Positions 25,774 through 37,376 of a stretch of DNA of 64,000 nucleotides are shown here, in pieces. This DNA comes from DAHVFK01 sp963755395 (GTDB taxonomy: Bacteria > Pseudomonadota > Gammaproteobacteria > Burkholderiales > SG8-39), in the NCBI GenBank assembly GCA_963755395.1, contig CAVWJJ010000001.1, positions 1 through 64,000 of the forward strand, read 5' to 3'. Positions within the stretch are counted from its first letter, which is position 1, and each line of letters begins with the position of its first letter. The notes beneath the pieces are model-generated. The model was not told the origin of the DNA, ran no database searches, and saw only the letters and a list, made by a program, of their open reading frames with translations. Both the position numbers and the translations under genes were made by a program.

Positions 25774-26424
25774 GTGCAACCGGTCAGCGCGGTCCTGATC
25801 GACGACCACCCGCTGTTCCGCAAGGGGCTGGCGGAGCTGTTCGAGCACGACGGCAGGATCCGCGTGCTCGGCGTCGCCGCCTCGCTTGCCGAGGCGCGCC
25901 CGCTGCTCGCCGGGCAGCCCGACGTGCTGGTGATGGACCTCAACATCCCCGGCCAGGACGGCATCGAATCGATCCGGTGCCTGCGCGAGGAAGGCGTCGC
26001 GATCCCGGTCATCGCGCTCACCATGAGCGACGCCGAGGACGACATGGCCGCCGCGCTGCGCGCAGGCGCGCGCGGCTACCTGCTGAAGAGCATGGAGCCC
26101 GGAGAAGTGATCGAGGCCATCGCGCGCGCCGCGCGCGGCGAAGTGGTCGTCGCGCCGGCGATGACGGCGAAACTCGTCCATCTGCTCGACGGCAAGCCGG
26201 ACGCCGCCGGCGATTCGCTCATGAGCCAGCTCACCCCGCGCGAGCGCGAGATCCTCGACTGCCTGACTCACGGCAAGAGCAACAAGGCGATCGCCAAGCA
26301 GCTCGACATCAGCATCGACACCGTCAAGCTGCACGTGCGCAACGTCCTCACCAAGCTCAATCTCTCCTCGCGCGTCGAAGCCGCCGTCTACGCCGTGCGC
26401 CACGACCTGCGCAAGGGCAAGTAG
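25774..26424 (+). CDS. NarL/FixJ-type response regulator
   Basis: A 216-aa regulator: receiver domain with D10-D11 (LIDDHPLF), phosphoacceptor D55 (VLVMDLNIPG) and K105 (GYLLKS), then a LuxR-type helix-turn-helix LTPREREILDCL...NKAIAKQLDISIDTVKLHVRNV. GTG start one base after the kinase stop, so the pair is one operon. It probably binds palindromic NarL-like sites; one candidate lies at 40279-40298. Confidence 0.93.
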   Translation: MQPVSAVLIDDHPLFRKGLAELFEHDGRIRVLGVAASLAEARPLLAGQPDVLVMDLNIPGQDGIESIRCLREEGVAIPVIALTMSDAEDDMAAALRAGARGYLLKSMEPGEVIEAIARAARGEVVVAPAMTAKLVHLLDGKPDAAGDSLMSQLTPREREILDCLTHGKSNKAIAKQLDISIDTVKLHVRNVLTKLNLSSRVEAAVYAVRHDLRKGK

Positions 26425-26430
26425 CCCGGA

Positions 26431-26655
26431 TCAGGCTTCCAGCGGACGGAGACGGGCGATCATTTCGTTCCACGCCTCGACCGCTTCGGCAATGGCCGCG
26501 GCTTCTTCCCTGCCCGCCGCCGGAATCGCCGGACCGAGCTGCCCGCACACAGGACAGATCACGCGGTAGACGATTTCGTCGCGCCCGTCCGCGGTGCGGC
26601 GCGTGGCGCAACGCACGTCGACTTCGGCGCCGCAGGTGCAACGTCTCTTTCTCAT
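26431..26655 (-). CDS. Zinc-ribbon protein, 74 aa (Lar-like pattern)
   Basis: A small protein with CTCG near the N-terminus and CPVCG in the middle, giving a likely Zn-binding four-cysteine ribbon, followed by a helix ending EAVEAWNEMIARL. The C-x2-C...W-N pattern recalls Lar-type restriction alleviation proteins, but this is a loose match. It starts 3 bp after the stop of the Lpd-like gene and so closes the dsr operon; it is tail-to-tail with the response regulator. Confidence 0.65.
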   Translation of the reverse strand: MRKRRCTCGAEVDVRCATRRTADGRDEIVYRVICPVCGQLGPAIPAAGREEAAAIAEAVEAWNEMIARLRPLEA

Positions 26656-26658
26656 GCC

Positions 26659-28074
26659 TCAGTCGCCCGCATGGATGCCGGGACGGAACAGATTCTCGGC
26701 TTCGCGCGCGAGGGAAGCGGCGTGGGGGTCGATCGCGGCCTCGATCTCCTCGCACCAGGACGGGTGGCTGTAGCTCAGGTCCTTGAGGAACCACATGCCG
26801 CGCACGGACTGGCAGGCCGCGCCGAGCAGCAGGATCTGCTCGCCCGCTTCCGAGCCGACGATGCAGCCGCCGAGCAGCTGGCCGGTCTCGAGGTCATGCA
26901 CCACCTCGATGAAGCCGTCGTAGTCGTGCCGCGCGCGCGCCTTGGCCGAAGCGCCGAAGCTGCTGCGCGCGACGCGCGGCGCGAAGCCAGCATCCTCGGC
27001 CTGCGCTTCCGACAGGCCGACGGTCGCGATCTCGAGCGCGGAGTTCACCACGAACGGAACCTTGAAGTAGTTGGCGCGCAGGCGCTCGCCGCCGAGCGCG
27101 TTCGCGACCACGAGCTTGGCGTCGTACAGCGCGGCGTTGGCGGTCATCGGCCCGTCGCGCACGTCGCCCGCGGCGTACACGCCCGGCGCGTCGGTCTCGA
27201 GCAGCGCATCGGTGCGCACCTGCCCCGCGGCGTTCAGCCGGACGCCGATTTCCTCCAGGCCGAGGCCGGAGCTGTTCGGCTCGCGCCCGACGGCCACCAG
27301 CACGAGACCGAATTCGCCTTCGGTGCCGTCATCGAAGGTGACGTGAGCCTTGTCATCTGCTACGCGGCAGACGACGACCTTGGCGGCGGCGCGAACCTCG
27401 ACGCCCAGGCGATCGAGGCGCGCCTCGAGCAGGTCGGCGACGTGCTCGGGCACGCGCGCCGCGGGCAGCAGCCGCGGCTCGCGCTCGACGAGGGTGACGC
27501 GCGCGCCGTACTGGCGCGCCAGGTAGGCCGCCTCGACGCCGACCGCGCCGCCACCGACGCACAGCACGCTGTCGGGCAGCCTGTTCAAGGTGGAGAAGAA
27601 CTCGCGCGAGGACAGCACCACCCGGCCGTCGAACGGGCACTCGGCCAGCGCACGCGGGCGCGAGCCGGTCGCGACCAGCACGCGCGGCGCTTCGAGCGTC
27701 TCGCCGTCGCCCACGCGCACCCTGCCCGGCGCCTCGAGGCGCGCCGCGCCGCGCAGCATCCCGATCCCCAGCCGCCGCATCGCCCCCGGCAGCCCATCGC
27801 GCAGCGCTGCGACCACCGCGTCCTTGTGCCGCACCGCGGCGGCGAAGTCGCCCCGCAGGCTGCCCACCAGCCCACGGCCCGCGAGCGCGTTGCAGTCCTC
27901 GATCAGCATCGCCGGATGCAGCAGCGCGCGGGTCGGGATGCAGCCCTCGTTGAGGCAGTTGCCGCCCGGCGTGCCGCTCTCTACGATCGCGACCGCGGCG
28001 CCCAGGCGCGCGGCGCCGGCCGCCGCCTTGTAGCCGGCCGGGCCGCAGCCGATCACGATCAGGTCAAGCGGCAT
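26659..28074 (-). CDS. Dihydrolipoamide dehydrogenase-like flavoprotein after dsrR
   Basis: A 471-aa class I pyridine-nucleotide disulfide oxidoreductase. FAD motif GCGPAGYKAAAGAARLG, redox disulfide C40-C45 (GGNCLNEGCIPTRALL), NAD motif GGGAVGVEAAYLARQYG and the C-terminal active-site His in YSHPSWCEEIE are all present, so it should be active on a dithiol such as lipoamide. Start ATG 28074 overlaps dsrR by 11 bp. No 2-oxoacid dehydrogenase genes are near. In a genome with lipoylated LbpA it could reoxidise the lipoyl arm and make NADH; this is inference. Confidence 0.85.
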   Translation of the reverse strand: MPLDLIVIGCGPAGYKAAAGAARLGAAVAIVESGTPGGNCLNEGCIPTRALLHPAMLIEDCNALAGRGLVGSLRGDFAAAVRHKDAVVAALRDGLPGAMRRLGIGMLRGAARLEAPGRVRVGDGETLEAPRVLVATGSRPRALAECPFDGRVVLSSREFFSTLNRLPDSVLCVGGGAVGVEAAYLARQYGARVTLVEREPRLLPAARVPEHVADLLEARLDRLGVEVRAAAKVVVCRVADDKAHVTFDDGTEGEFGLVLVAVGREPNSSGLGLEEIGVRLNAAGQVRTDALLETDAPGVYAAGDVRDGPMTANAALYDAKLVVANALGGERLRANYFKVPFVVNSALEIATVGLSEAQAEDAGFAPRVARSSFGASAKARARHDYDGFIEVVHDLETGQLLGGCIVGSEAGEQILLLGAACQSVRGMWFLKDLSYSHPSWCEEIEAAIDPHAASLAREAENLFRPGIHAGD

Positions 28075-28354
28075 CGTCCGCCGCCGGCCGCAGCACGAAA
28101 TCGGGCTCGACAAAATCGAGCACCATGTCCTCGAGCAGGTCGCGGCTGTGATGCGACACCAGCAGCGTCACGCCCGCGGTCTCGATCAGCTCGTCGCTGG
28201 CGCGCTCGATATCGAAGCCGATGCCGAGCAGCACGCTGCCGTCCTGTACGCGCTTGGCGGCCACGCGCAAGGCCATTGCCTCGGCGTCGCTCGCGGCCGC
28301 GGCGCGGCGCACCTGCTGCGCGGCGCGTGCGGTGATGGAGAGCTTGCGGCTCAT
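28064..28354 (-). CDS. dsrR: DsrR, IscA-like scaffold
   Basis: A 96-aa A-type-carrier fold protein (LSITARAAQQVRRAAAAS, LGIGFDIERASDELIETAGVTLLV, LDFVEPDFVLRP). It lacks the three cysteines of true IscA, as known for DsrR of purple sulfur bacteria, where it affects dsr expression after transcription. ATG overlaps the dsrN stop (ATGA). Confidence 0.85.
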   Translation of the reverse strand: MSRKLSITARAAQQVRRAAAASDAEAMALRVAAKRVQDGSVLLGIGFDIERASDELIETAGVTLLVSHHSRDLLEDMVLDFVEPDFVLRPAADDAA

Positions 28355-29718
28355 GCCGCCCGCCGGCGCGCGAATTCGACGAACGGCGTGACCCAGCCGC
28401 GCTCGCCCGCCCCGCGCAGGTGGCAGAACGAGGCGAGCACGTTGCGGTGCACGATGCCGTCGCGCGCGCCGTCGACGCCGTGCCCGCGCGCGACGCGGTA
28501 GGCGTAGCGCAGCCCCGGCGGCAGGTTCTCCAGGCTCGCGTAGTGGAACTCGTGCGCCGCGATCTCGCCCTCCCCGCCCGGCAGCCAGCTCGCATCCTTC
28601 GTGCCTTCGAGCCGGGCGTAGCCACGCCCGACGGGGCGCGCGTGCATCACCGCGTCGCCCGGCAGGGCCCCGACCATGGACGCCGTTTCGCCGTGCCAGC
28701 TGATCGAGCGCGCAAGGTACATCAGCCCGCCGCATTCGGCGTACACCGGCAGCCCCGCCTCGATCGCCCGCGCCAGCTCGTCGCCGCAGGCCCTCGTTGG
28801 CCTCGAGCGCGCGCATCTGCGTCTCGGGAAAGCCGCCGCCGATCACCAGCGCGTCGATTTCCGGCAGCCGCTGCGTCGCGCAGCGTGTCGATCGGACATC
28901 AGCTCGGCGCCCGCCTCGGCGAGCGCCTCCAGGTCGTCGGCGTAGTAGAAGCCGAACGCCGCGTCGCGCGCGATGCCCACCCGCAGCCGCGTCCCGCCCC
29001 GTGGCGCGCCCCGCGCCGCAAGCTCCGGCAGCGGCGCGGCGCTCGCCGCGATCGCCAGCAGCCGCTCCAGGTCGACCGACTGCTCGACCCGCTCGCGCAC
29101 GGCCTCGACGACGCCGGCCGCGGCGACCGCCTCGTTGCTCGGCACCAGGCCGAGATGGCGCTCGACGATCGCGATGCGCTCGTCGTGCGGCACGGCGCCG
29201 ATCACCTCGACGCCGGTGTAGTGCGCGATCACGGCGCGCAGCTTCTGCTCGTGGCGCGCGCCGCCCAGGTTGTTCAGGATCACGCCTGCGATGCGGATCG
29301 ACGGATCGAAAGCCTGGTAGCCGAGGATCAGCGGCGCGATGCCGCGCGTCATGCCGCGCGCGTCGATCACCAGCACCACCGGCGAACCGAGCAGCGCCGC
29401 GAGCGCGGCATTGGAGTTCGAGCCCTGCAGGTCGAGGCCGTCGTACAGCCCCTTGTTGCCCTCGATCAGCGAGACGTCCGCCGCGCGCGCGTGGCGCGCG
29501 AAGCTGGCGCCGATCTCGTCGCGGGTCATGAGGTGGAAGTCAAGGTTGCGGCACGGCCGCCCCGCCGCCAGCGAAAGCCACATCGGATCGATGTAGTCCG
29601 GCCCCTTCTTGAACGGCTGCACCGCGAGCCCGCGCCGCGCCAGCGCGGCGGCGAGCCCGAGCGTGAGCGTGGTCTTGCCCGAAGACTTGTGCGCAGCCGA
29701 AATGAAGACGTGCGCCAT
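28351..29718 (-). CDS. dsrN: DsrN, siroheme amidase of CobB type (two compensating frame breaks)
   Basis: A CobB/CbiA-like amidotransferase of about 455 aa. P-loop-like ISAAHKSSGKTTLTLGL at the N-terminus, then GPDYIDPMWLSLAAG, and the glutaminase domain with the nucleophile in YAECGGLMYLA. It makes the siroheme amide used by DsrAB. A stretch of about 90 bases (28800-28890) is in another frame and contains VIGGGFPETQMRALEANEG, so there are two compensating indels. No stop separates it from dsrP upstream. Confidence 0.87.
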
Positions 29719-30949
29719 GGCGCTCGCGAGGGCGCTCAGTGCGCGCCGCGCTCCCGGCTCGAGCGCCTCGTCGGAAAGGCTCTCCGGCAGCAGGCGCAGG
29801 AACTTGACCCCGAGCAGCACGCCGGCGAGCGCGATCGCGAAGCCGCCGAGCGCGAGCGCCGCCTCGGGCAGGCTGGGTGCGTAGGGATGGATCACCCCGT
29901 CGTAGAAGGACGAGCGCATCTCGTAGCCCGGGAACAGGTCGAGCGGCCAGGCCTGCCCGCCGATGATGGTGACGTACATTTGCGCCAGGCCGCCGAGCAC
30001 GATCAGCGCCGCCGCGACCGTCGTCATGCCGCGCTTGCCGCGCGTCGCCGGCCACCACAGAAGAACGAGCGGCAGCACGCTCCCAAGAAGCACCTGTCCG
30101 GCCCAGAACAGCCAGCGTGTAGATCCCGCCGTCGAGGAGCAGGAAGCGCTCGACGCCGATCTGCTTGGCGAGGTAGAGGTTGGTGAGGTGGAACACCGCG
30201 ACGAAGTACAGGCCCGCCAGTACGAACCAGCCCAGCAGCCGGCCGATGCGCTCGATCACGCCGCGCCCGAGCGCGCGCCCTGTACCGGCGCAGACCCCGA
30301 TCAGCGCGAGGAGGTAGATCGCCATGCCGTACACGATCGACAGCACGATGAAGGTCGGCGCGAGCAGCGCCGAGGCGTAGGCTTCGCGCGCGATCAGGAA
30401 GCCGAAGATCGATCCGGTACCGGTGGTGAGCACCAGGCGCCAGACGAAGGCGGTGCGGCCCGCGGCGCTCGAGTAGCCGCCCACCGTGCGGTCGAGCATG
30501 GTCCACAGGTACGCGCCGACGATGGCGAAGAACCCGCTGTAGAGGAACATGTTCCAGGCGAAGATCGACTTGAAGTTGAAGTGCGTCATCGCCACGATCA
30601 GCCGGTCCGAGCGCCCCAGGTCCAGCCCGAGCACCGCGAGACCCCCTGCCAGCAGCACGATCGCGAGCCAGCCCGAGAGCGGCGCGAGCGGCTTGTAGAA
30701 TCCCTTGCCGAACGCCGAGGCGACCGAGGCGACGTTGAGCACCCCGGAGGCGGCCAGGATCAGGAACACCGCGACCACGTGCGGCAGGCCCCAGACGACC
30801 TGGTTGGTCATGCCGGTGATGACGTGGCCCCTGGTCTCCATCGCGTGCCAGGCGATGAGCATCCCGAGCAGGAGCGCGGCGGCGAGCGCGAACAGCGCCC
30901 ACCAGCCGCGGCTGCGGCCTTCGATCTCGCGCAGCGCGATGGCGGCCAC
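29719..30949 (-). CDS. dsrP: DsrP, NrfD-type membrane protein (frameshifted)
   Basis: About ten hydrophobic segments over some 405 codons, an NrfD/PsrC-family quinone-interacting protein of the DsrMKJOP complex. GTG start 30949, one base after the dsrO stop. A frame break near 30118 joins LLLDGGIYTL to LLGSVLPLVLLWW. The end is unclear: the frame continues into dsrN without a stop, perhaps from a lost or shifted stop codon. It transfers electrons between quinone and DsrO. Confidence 0.85.
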
Positions 30950-30950
30950 C

Positions 30951-31701
30951 TCAGATCCCCTGGTAACGCACGCCGGTGTTCAGCTGCAGGTCGGCGCGGA
31001 TCTGCTTCGCGCCCGCCTCGCGCATGCGGTGCGAGATCTCGCTGCCCGGATCGTTCAGGTCGCCGAACAGCAGCGCGTTCCTCCCCTCGGCCCGGCAGGC
31101 TTCGACGCAGGCCGGCTCGCCGCCGCGGTCGACGCGCTGCACGCACAGCGTGCACGATTCGACGCAGCCCTGGCCGCGCGGCACGTCGGGCTTCTGGTCG
31201 GTGAGCGGCTCGGTGCACGAACGAGCGCGCCTTGTAGGGGCAGGCCATCATGCAGTAGCGGCAGCCGATGCAGATGTGGCGGTCGACCAGCACGATGCCG
31301 TCGGCGCGCTTGAACGAGGCGCCGGTCGGGCAGACGTCGACGCAGGGCGGCTCGGCGCAGTGCTGGCACATCACTGGCAGCGACAGAGTGTGTCCGGTGG
31401 ATTCGTTGCCAGCTCGACCTTGCGGATCCACTGCGAGTCGTCGCGGCCCCGTGCCGCCCGAGAGGCCGTTCTCCTTGTTGCAGGCGCTGACGCAGGCGTT
31501 GCAGCCTTCGGCGCAGCGCGTCGTGTCGACCAGCATGCCCCAGCGCACTTTGGAACTGGCGCCCTTCGGCGCCGCCGCAGCGATCTCGAACAGGAGCAGC
31601 CCGGGGGCAACCGCGATGCCGCCCAGTGCCGCAGCCTTGCCGAGGAAAGCGCGCCGGCTGAGTCGATTGCTCTGTCGGTGCCCGGCCTCGATGCGTGGCA
31701 T
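30951..31701 (-). CDS. dsrO: DsrO, periplasmic iron-sulfur subunit (frameshifted)
   Basis: A Tat signal SRRAFLGKAAALGGIAVAPG precedes ferredoxin motifs CAEGCNACVSACN, CQHCAEPPCVDVCP, CIGCRYCMMACP and CTLCVQ...CVEACR. It is the periplasmic electron-transfer subunit of DsrMKJOP. At least two breaks (near 31430 and 31220) are needed. I chose ATG 31701, which lies within the heme-motif end of dsrJ; the real junction is blurred by indels. Confidence 0.85.
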
Positions 31702-32014
31702 TCGAAACAATCGAGCTTGACGCCCGCGTAGGCGTGGCAGCTCTGCAGAAGCCCTTCAGCCAGAACGCTGCTGGTCGTCTTGCTGGCAATCGCATGCAGC
31801 CTTCGAGGCTGCACTCTGGCGCCCACGATGCCCTGGTGCACCGTCTTCATCGCGCTGATGCAGGAGCATTTCCGGATGCTCGCGCCGCATCACTGCCGGC
31901 GGGGCGATGCAGGGGCCCTTGGCTCGCTTTTTCCAGTATTGGTCTTGTCGTACACCCGCCAACACTCCCGCCGGGACCGCCAGCGCGGCGACGAGCGCGA
32001 GCGCGGCGAGGCAC
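31690..32014 (-). CDS. dsrJ: DsrJ, triheme cytochrome c (frameshifted, ends approximate)
   Basis: A signal-anchor ALALVAALAVPAGVLA is followed by CIAPPAVMRREHPEMLLHQRDE and by the heme-binding SCHAYAGVKLDCFECHASRP. These match DsrJ, the periplasmic triheme cytochrome of DsrMKJOP. The middle heme motif is scrambled by indels (the text shows CDCQQ where CxxCH is expected). Neither the start codon nor the stop codon can be placed with certainty. It lies between dsrL and dsrO as usual. Confidence 0.75.
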
Positions 32015-32018
32015 GTCT

Positions 32019-33992
32019 CTACTCGCCCAGCCCCATCTGGATGTAGCCGGTCGGGCACACGTCGCTGCAGATGTGGCAGCCGATGCACCTGGTCGTAGTC
32101 GGTGTCGACGTAGCGCCCGATGGTGGCCTTGTCCTTCTTGACCCGGAATACCGCGGTCTGCGGGCAGTACACCACGCAGTTGTCGCACTCGAAGCACAGG
32201 CCGCAGCTCATGCAGCGCTTGGCCTCGGCCACCGCCTCCTTCTCGGCCAGCGCCTCGAGCCGCTCCTCGAAGTTGCCCAGCGCCTGCTCGGCGCGTGAGC
32301 TTGGTCACCTTGCGCTGCTGGCGCGGCGCGTAGGTGAAGTGACCCAGGAACAGCTCATCGTGCGGAATGACGTAGCGCGTCCGAGCGGTCCTCGTAGTTG
32401 TGCACCGCGACGTTCGACTCGTCGGTGCCGCGCACCGGCTCGTGCGGCGTCTCTTCGAGCTCCAGCCCCTTCTCGGCCATCTTGCGCATCAGGTCGAAGT
32501 GCGTGCACGTCGATCTTCGGGCGCTTGTCCAGCTCCTCGCCGCGCAGGTAGCGGTCGATGCCTTCGGCGGCGATCGCAGCCGTGGCCGATCGCCGTAGTC
32601 AGCAGGTGCGGCCGCATCACGTCGCCGCCGGCGAAGAAGCCCGGCTTGCCCGGGATCTGGTAGTTCTTGTCGGCGGCGATCAGCGCCCTTGCCGTTGTCG
32701 AAGTCCTCCAGCCCGGTGAAGTCGACCGCCTGGCCGATCGCGGAGACGATCAGGTCGGCGGGGATCATCCTCCTCGGTGCCTTCGTTCATCTTGATCTCG
32801 AGCTTCGGGCCGACGAACTTCGCCTCGCACTTGGCGACGCGCAGCGCGGTGGCGCGGCCGCTCGCGTCGCGCACCACCTCGACCGGCGCCCAGCCGCCGC
32901 GGATCACGATGCCCTCGGCGAGCGCGTGCTCGATCTCGTGCTTGTTGGCCTGCATCTTGTCGATCGCGAACACCGAGGTGAGCGTCACCTCCGCGCCCTG
33001 GTGCGCCGAGATTTCGGCCACGTCCTGCGCCATGCTTGCCCAGCGATTACCGACTCCGGATGGTCGGTCGCGTGCGCGTGCTCGATGTGCCCGAGGCGCC
33101 GCGCCACCGTGGCGACGTCGATCGAAGTGTCGCCGCCGCCGACCACCACCACGCGCTTGCCGACCATGTTGCATGCGCCCGTCGTTGAACGCGTGCAGGA
33201 ACGCGGTCGCGGTGACGCAGTTGGGCGCTTCGGCGCCCGGCGCCGGCAGCGGCCGCCCGCCCTGCGCGCCCAGGCCCAGGAACACCGCGTCGTAGTCCTT
33301 GCGCAGCTGCTCGAGCGTGACATCGGTGCCGATGCGCGTGCTCAGCCGCGTCTCGACGCCCAGGTCGAGGATGCGCTGGATCTCGGCGTCGAGCACCTTG
33401 CGCGGCGTGCGAAAGCCCGGGATGCCGTAGCGCATCATGCCGCCCAGCTGCTCGTGCTCGTCGAACACGGTGACCGCGTGGCCCTTTGAGCGCCAGCTGG
33501 TAGGCGCAGGACAGCCCCGCCGGCCCGCCGCCGATCACCGCCACCTTCTTGCCGGTAGCTCGTCTTGCGGCTTGTCGAATTTGAGGCCGTTGGCGATCGC
33601 GTACTCGCCGAGGAAATGCTCGACCGAGTTGATGCCGACGAAGTCTTCGACCTCGTTGCGGTTGCAGCCCGACTCGCACGGCGCCGGGCACACGCGGCCC
33701 ATCACCGAGGGAAAGGGATTGGCCTCGGTCAGGCGGCGCAAGGCGTATTCCTGCCACGGCACGCCGCGCGGGCGGCTTCTCGATGCCGCGCACGATCGTC
33801 GAGATAGCCGCGGATGTCCTCGCCCGCCGGGCAACTGCCCTGGCAGGGCGGCGTGGCCTGGAGTAGGTCGGGCACTTGTAGCGTGTGGCTGGCCTGGAAG
33901 ATGTGCTCGGTCCACGGGCCGTGGCCTGGTATCGCCTTCCTTGTAGCGCCGGAAGCTGAGCTTGGTATCCGCCTGGGTGTCGTCGATGACAT
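32019..33992 (-). CDS. dsrL: DsrL, NAD(P)H:acceptor oxidoreductase (many frameshifts)
   Basis: About 655 codons of a GltD-like flavoprotein with ferredoxin ends: PPCQGSCPAGEDIRGYL, CPAPCESGCNRNEVEDF, AVIGGGPAGLSCAYQLALKG, VVVGGGDTSIDVATVARRLG, and C-terminal CMSCGLCFECDNCVVYCPQTAVF and DVCPTGYIQMGLGE. DsrL links DsrAB to NAD(P) and is needed for sulfur oxidation. Breaks occur about every 70-300 bases (for example near 33775, 33555, 33485, 33174, 33050, 32768, 32690, 32583, 32505, 32380, 32295, 32085). The ATG 33992 has AGGAGG upstream. The siting between dsrK and dsrJ matches oxidative dsr operons. Confidence 0.85.
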
Positions 33993-34007
33993 CGCCTGCC
34001 TCCTCTA

Positions 34008-35533
<1,526 letters not shown>

Positions 35534-35536
35534 GTC

Positions 35537-36262
35537 TCAGTCGCTGGCCCAGGCGCGCGAGGTGGCGCTGCTCGCGCGAGTCGTCGGCCTGGTTGCGCGT
35601 CGGGCTGAAGAACACGCCCGGCGCGTGCAGCAGCTTGCTGAAACCGGGAAGACGACCATCAGCGCCAGCACGAGCGAAAGATGAACCAGCAGCAGCGGGT
35701 CGGCCGGCAGCGGCTGCCAGTCGAAGACGATCAGCCCGCAGCATGAATTCCTTCAGCCCGACGATGTCGGTGTGGGCCACGTATTTCATCGCCAGACCCG
35801 AGAGCGCGATGCCCGACCAGCAGCGCGAGCATCAGGTGGTCCGACGGCGTCGAGATGTAGCGGATGCGCTCGACCAGAAACCGCCGCGCCCACAGCCCAG
35901 CCAGGCCCGCGACCAGCGCGAAGCCGGCGTAAATGCCGAAGGGCTGGATCGAAGGCGACCCAGCCCCAGACCGGCTCGATGAAATAGCGCAGATGGCGCA
36001 CCAGCACCAGCGCCAGCGCGACATGGAACATCCAGCCGAACAGCCAGATCCACTTGTTTGAGCGTTGAACAGGCTTTCGAACAGCACCACCTCGCGCGCC
36101 ATGCGCAGCACCACGCCCGCGCGCGGTCGTCGGCGCGGGCGTGGTCGGAATCTTGAGCGGCGCCGGCGTGCGCGCAGTAGTACGTCGATCACGCGACCAC
36201 GCGCACGCCGCACGACACAGCACGGCCAGCGTGCCGCGTAGAACAGCTCGCAGAAGCGTCAC
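35537..36262 (-). CDS. dsrM: DsrM, NarI-like cytochrome b (frameshifted)
   Basis: About 240 codons with several membrane segments: PLKIPTTPAP, then AREVVLFESLF, WLFGWMFHVALALVLVRHLRYF with heme-ligand histidines, IQPFGIYAGFALVAGLAGLW, ISTPSDHLMLALL and FSKLLHAPGVFFSPTRNQ. It anchors DsrK and exchanges electrons with quinone. At least five frame breaks. The start is probably GTG 36262; the stop TGA at 35537 requires one frame correction. Confidence 0.83.
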
Positions 36263-36298
36263 ACCAGACGCTTGCGACGATCCGCACGGCAGTCTGCG

Positions 36299-36636
36299 TC
36301 AGATGCAGCCGGTCGGCTTGGGCAGGCCGGCGATCTTGCAAGCCTGCTTGGCGGGACCGTACGGGAACAGCTCGTACAGGTACTTGCTGTTGCCCTTGTC
36401 CGGCCCGAGCTTCTTGCCGATCGCCTTGGTCAGCACGCGGACCGCAGGGGCGATCTGGTACTCGTTGTAGTACTCGCGCAGGAAGTTGACCACTTCCCAG
36501 TGGTTCGGTCGTCATGCTCGACGTTTCTCCTCCTGCGCGAGGAACTTGCGCGACGTCCTCGTTCCAGTCGGCCAGATTGACGAGATAGCCTTCTTCGTCG
36601 GTTTCGTACGCCTTGCCGCCGCTTCAATATCGACAT
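36299..36636 (-). CDS. dsrC: DsrC, sulfur carrier with two C-terminal cysteines (frameshifted)
   Basis: The 3' part is intact: NFLREYYNEYQIAPAVRVLTKAIGKK and FPYGPAKQACKIAGLPKPTGCI, with both redox cysteines (penultimate and 11 residues before). The 5' part reads as GKAYETDEEGYLVNLADWNEDVA and KFLAQEE after removing extra bases. The stretch is 338 bases where about 333 are expected, consistent with five inserted bases. AGGAGG precedes the ATG. DsrC brings sulfur to DsrAB and delivers the trisulfide to DsrK. Confidence 0.9.
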
Positions 36637-36671
36637 GCACCTATGCTGCCTCCTGTTGATGTAACTCGACA

Positions 36672-36975
36672 TTAAAGCCAGGACTGGCAGTTCGTGCTGC
36701 TCGCCAGGCAAGTCGACGAAGCCGCCGTAGTCCACCAGCTTGATTCCTTCCATAACCCGTCCCGCCACGCCGCGCGCCTCGAGATCGGGCGCAAGCGCGT
36801 AGACCTTGAGCTGCGCCATCGCCTGCTTGAGCCTCGGTCTCGGCGGCGCTGCCGCGCGTGGCGGCGTACACCCCGTCCTCGATCAGCAGCAGCGTCGCAG
36901 CCGGGCTGCGCGAGGCGCAGGCAAGCTGTCGAGCGCGTTGCGCTCAAAGGGGACTTTGTTGACGATATGCAGCAT
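36672..36975 (-). CDS. dsrH: DsrH, TusB-like sulfur relay protein (frameshifted)
   Basis: About 100 aa of TusB/DsrH type: MLHIVNKVPFERNALDSLRLA, LLLIEDGVYAA, LKVYALAPDLEARGVAGRV and a terminal NCQSWL before TAA. One net extra base. It forms the DsrEFH hexamer that moves sulfur from TusA to DsrC. It lies between dsrF and dsrC as usual. Confidence 0.87.
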
Positions 36976-36988
36976 GCTCGCGTCTCCC

Positions 36989-37359
36989 TCAGAAACTGAT
37001 CACCACGTCCTGCTCGTCCATCAGCTCGCCCATCTCGGCAGCCGACATGCACCTGGACGTCGACCAGCAGGTCGTCCTCGCCAGGCCGCGCGCTCCAGCG
37101 ACTCGCGCTCGACGTACAGCTTCTCGATGTCGTAGCCCTCCAGCGCGCGGTAGGCTGGCGAGAAATTCTTCATTTCGATGCCCTTGGTCTGCTGGCCCTT
37201 GTTCAGCTGGTAGACGCCGTCGTCGACGAAAGCCAAGCGACACGTCCTGGTCGAAAGCGGCGCTGATCAGCACCACTTCCAGCCCCTCCAGCGCGTAGAT
37301 GGTGCCGTAGGGCGCCTTGCGGTTCACAAACATGAATTTCTTGACGTGCCATCGCCCAT
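36989..37359 (-). CDS. dsrF: DsrF, TusC-like sulfur relay protein (frameshifted)
   Basis: About 122 codons of TusC/DsrF type: VKKFMFVNRKAPYGTIYALEGLEVVLISAAFDQDVSL cut over frames, DGVYQLNKGQQTKG, and a terminal SAAEMGELMDEQDVVISF. Start probably ATG 37359. Structural partner in DsrEFH. Confidence 0.87.
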
Positions 37360-37376
37360 CCTCGCGCGTCTGCTCC

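Noticed and set aside
32085..33795. Regularly spaced insertions as an encoded signal
   Set aside because: Intervals between frame breaks in dsrL vary from about 70 to over 300 bp with no period.
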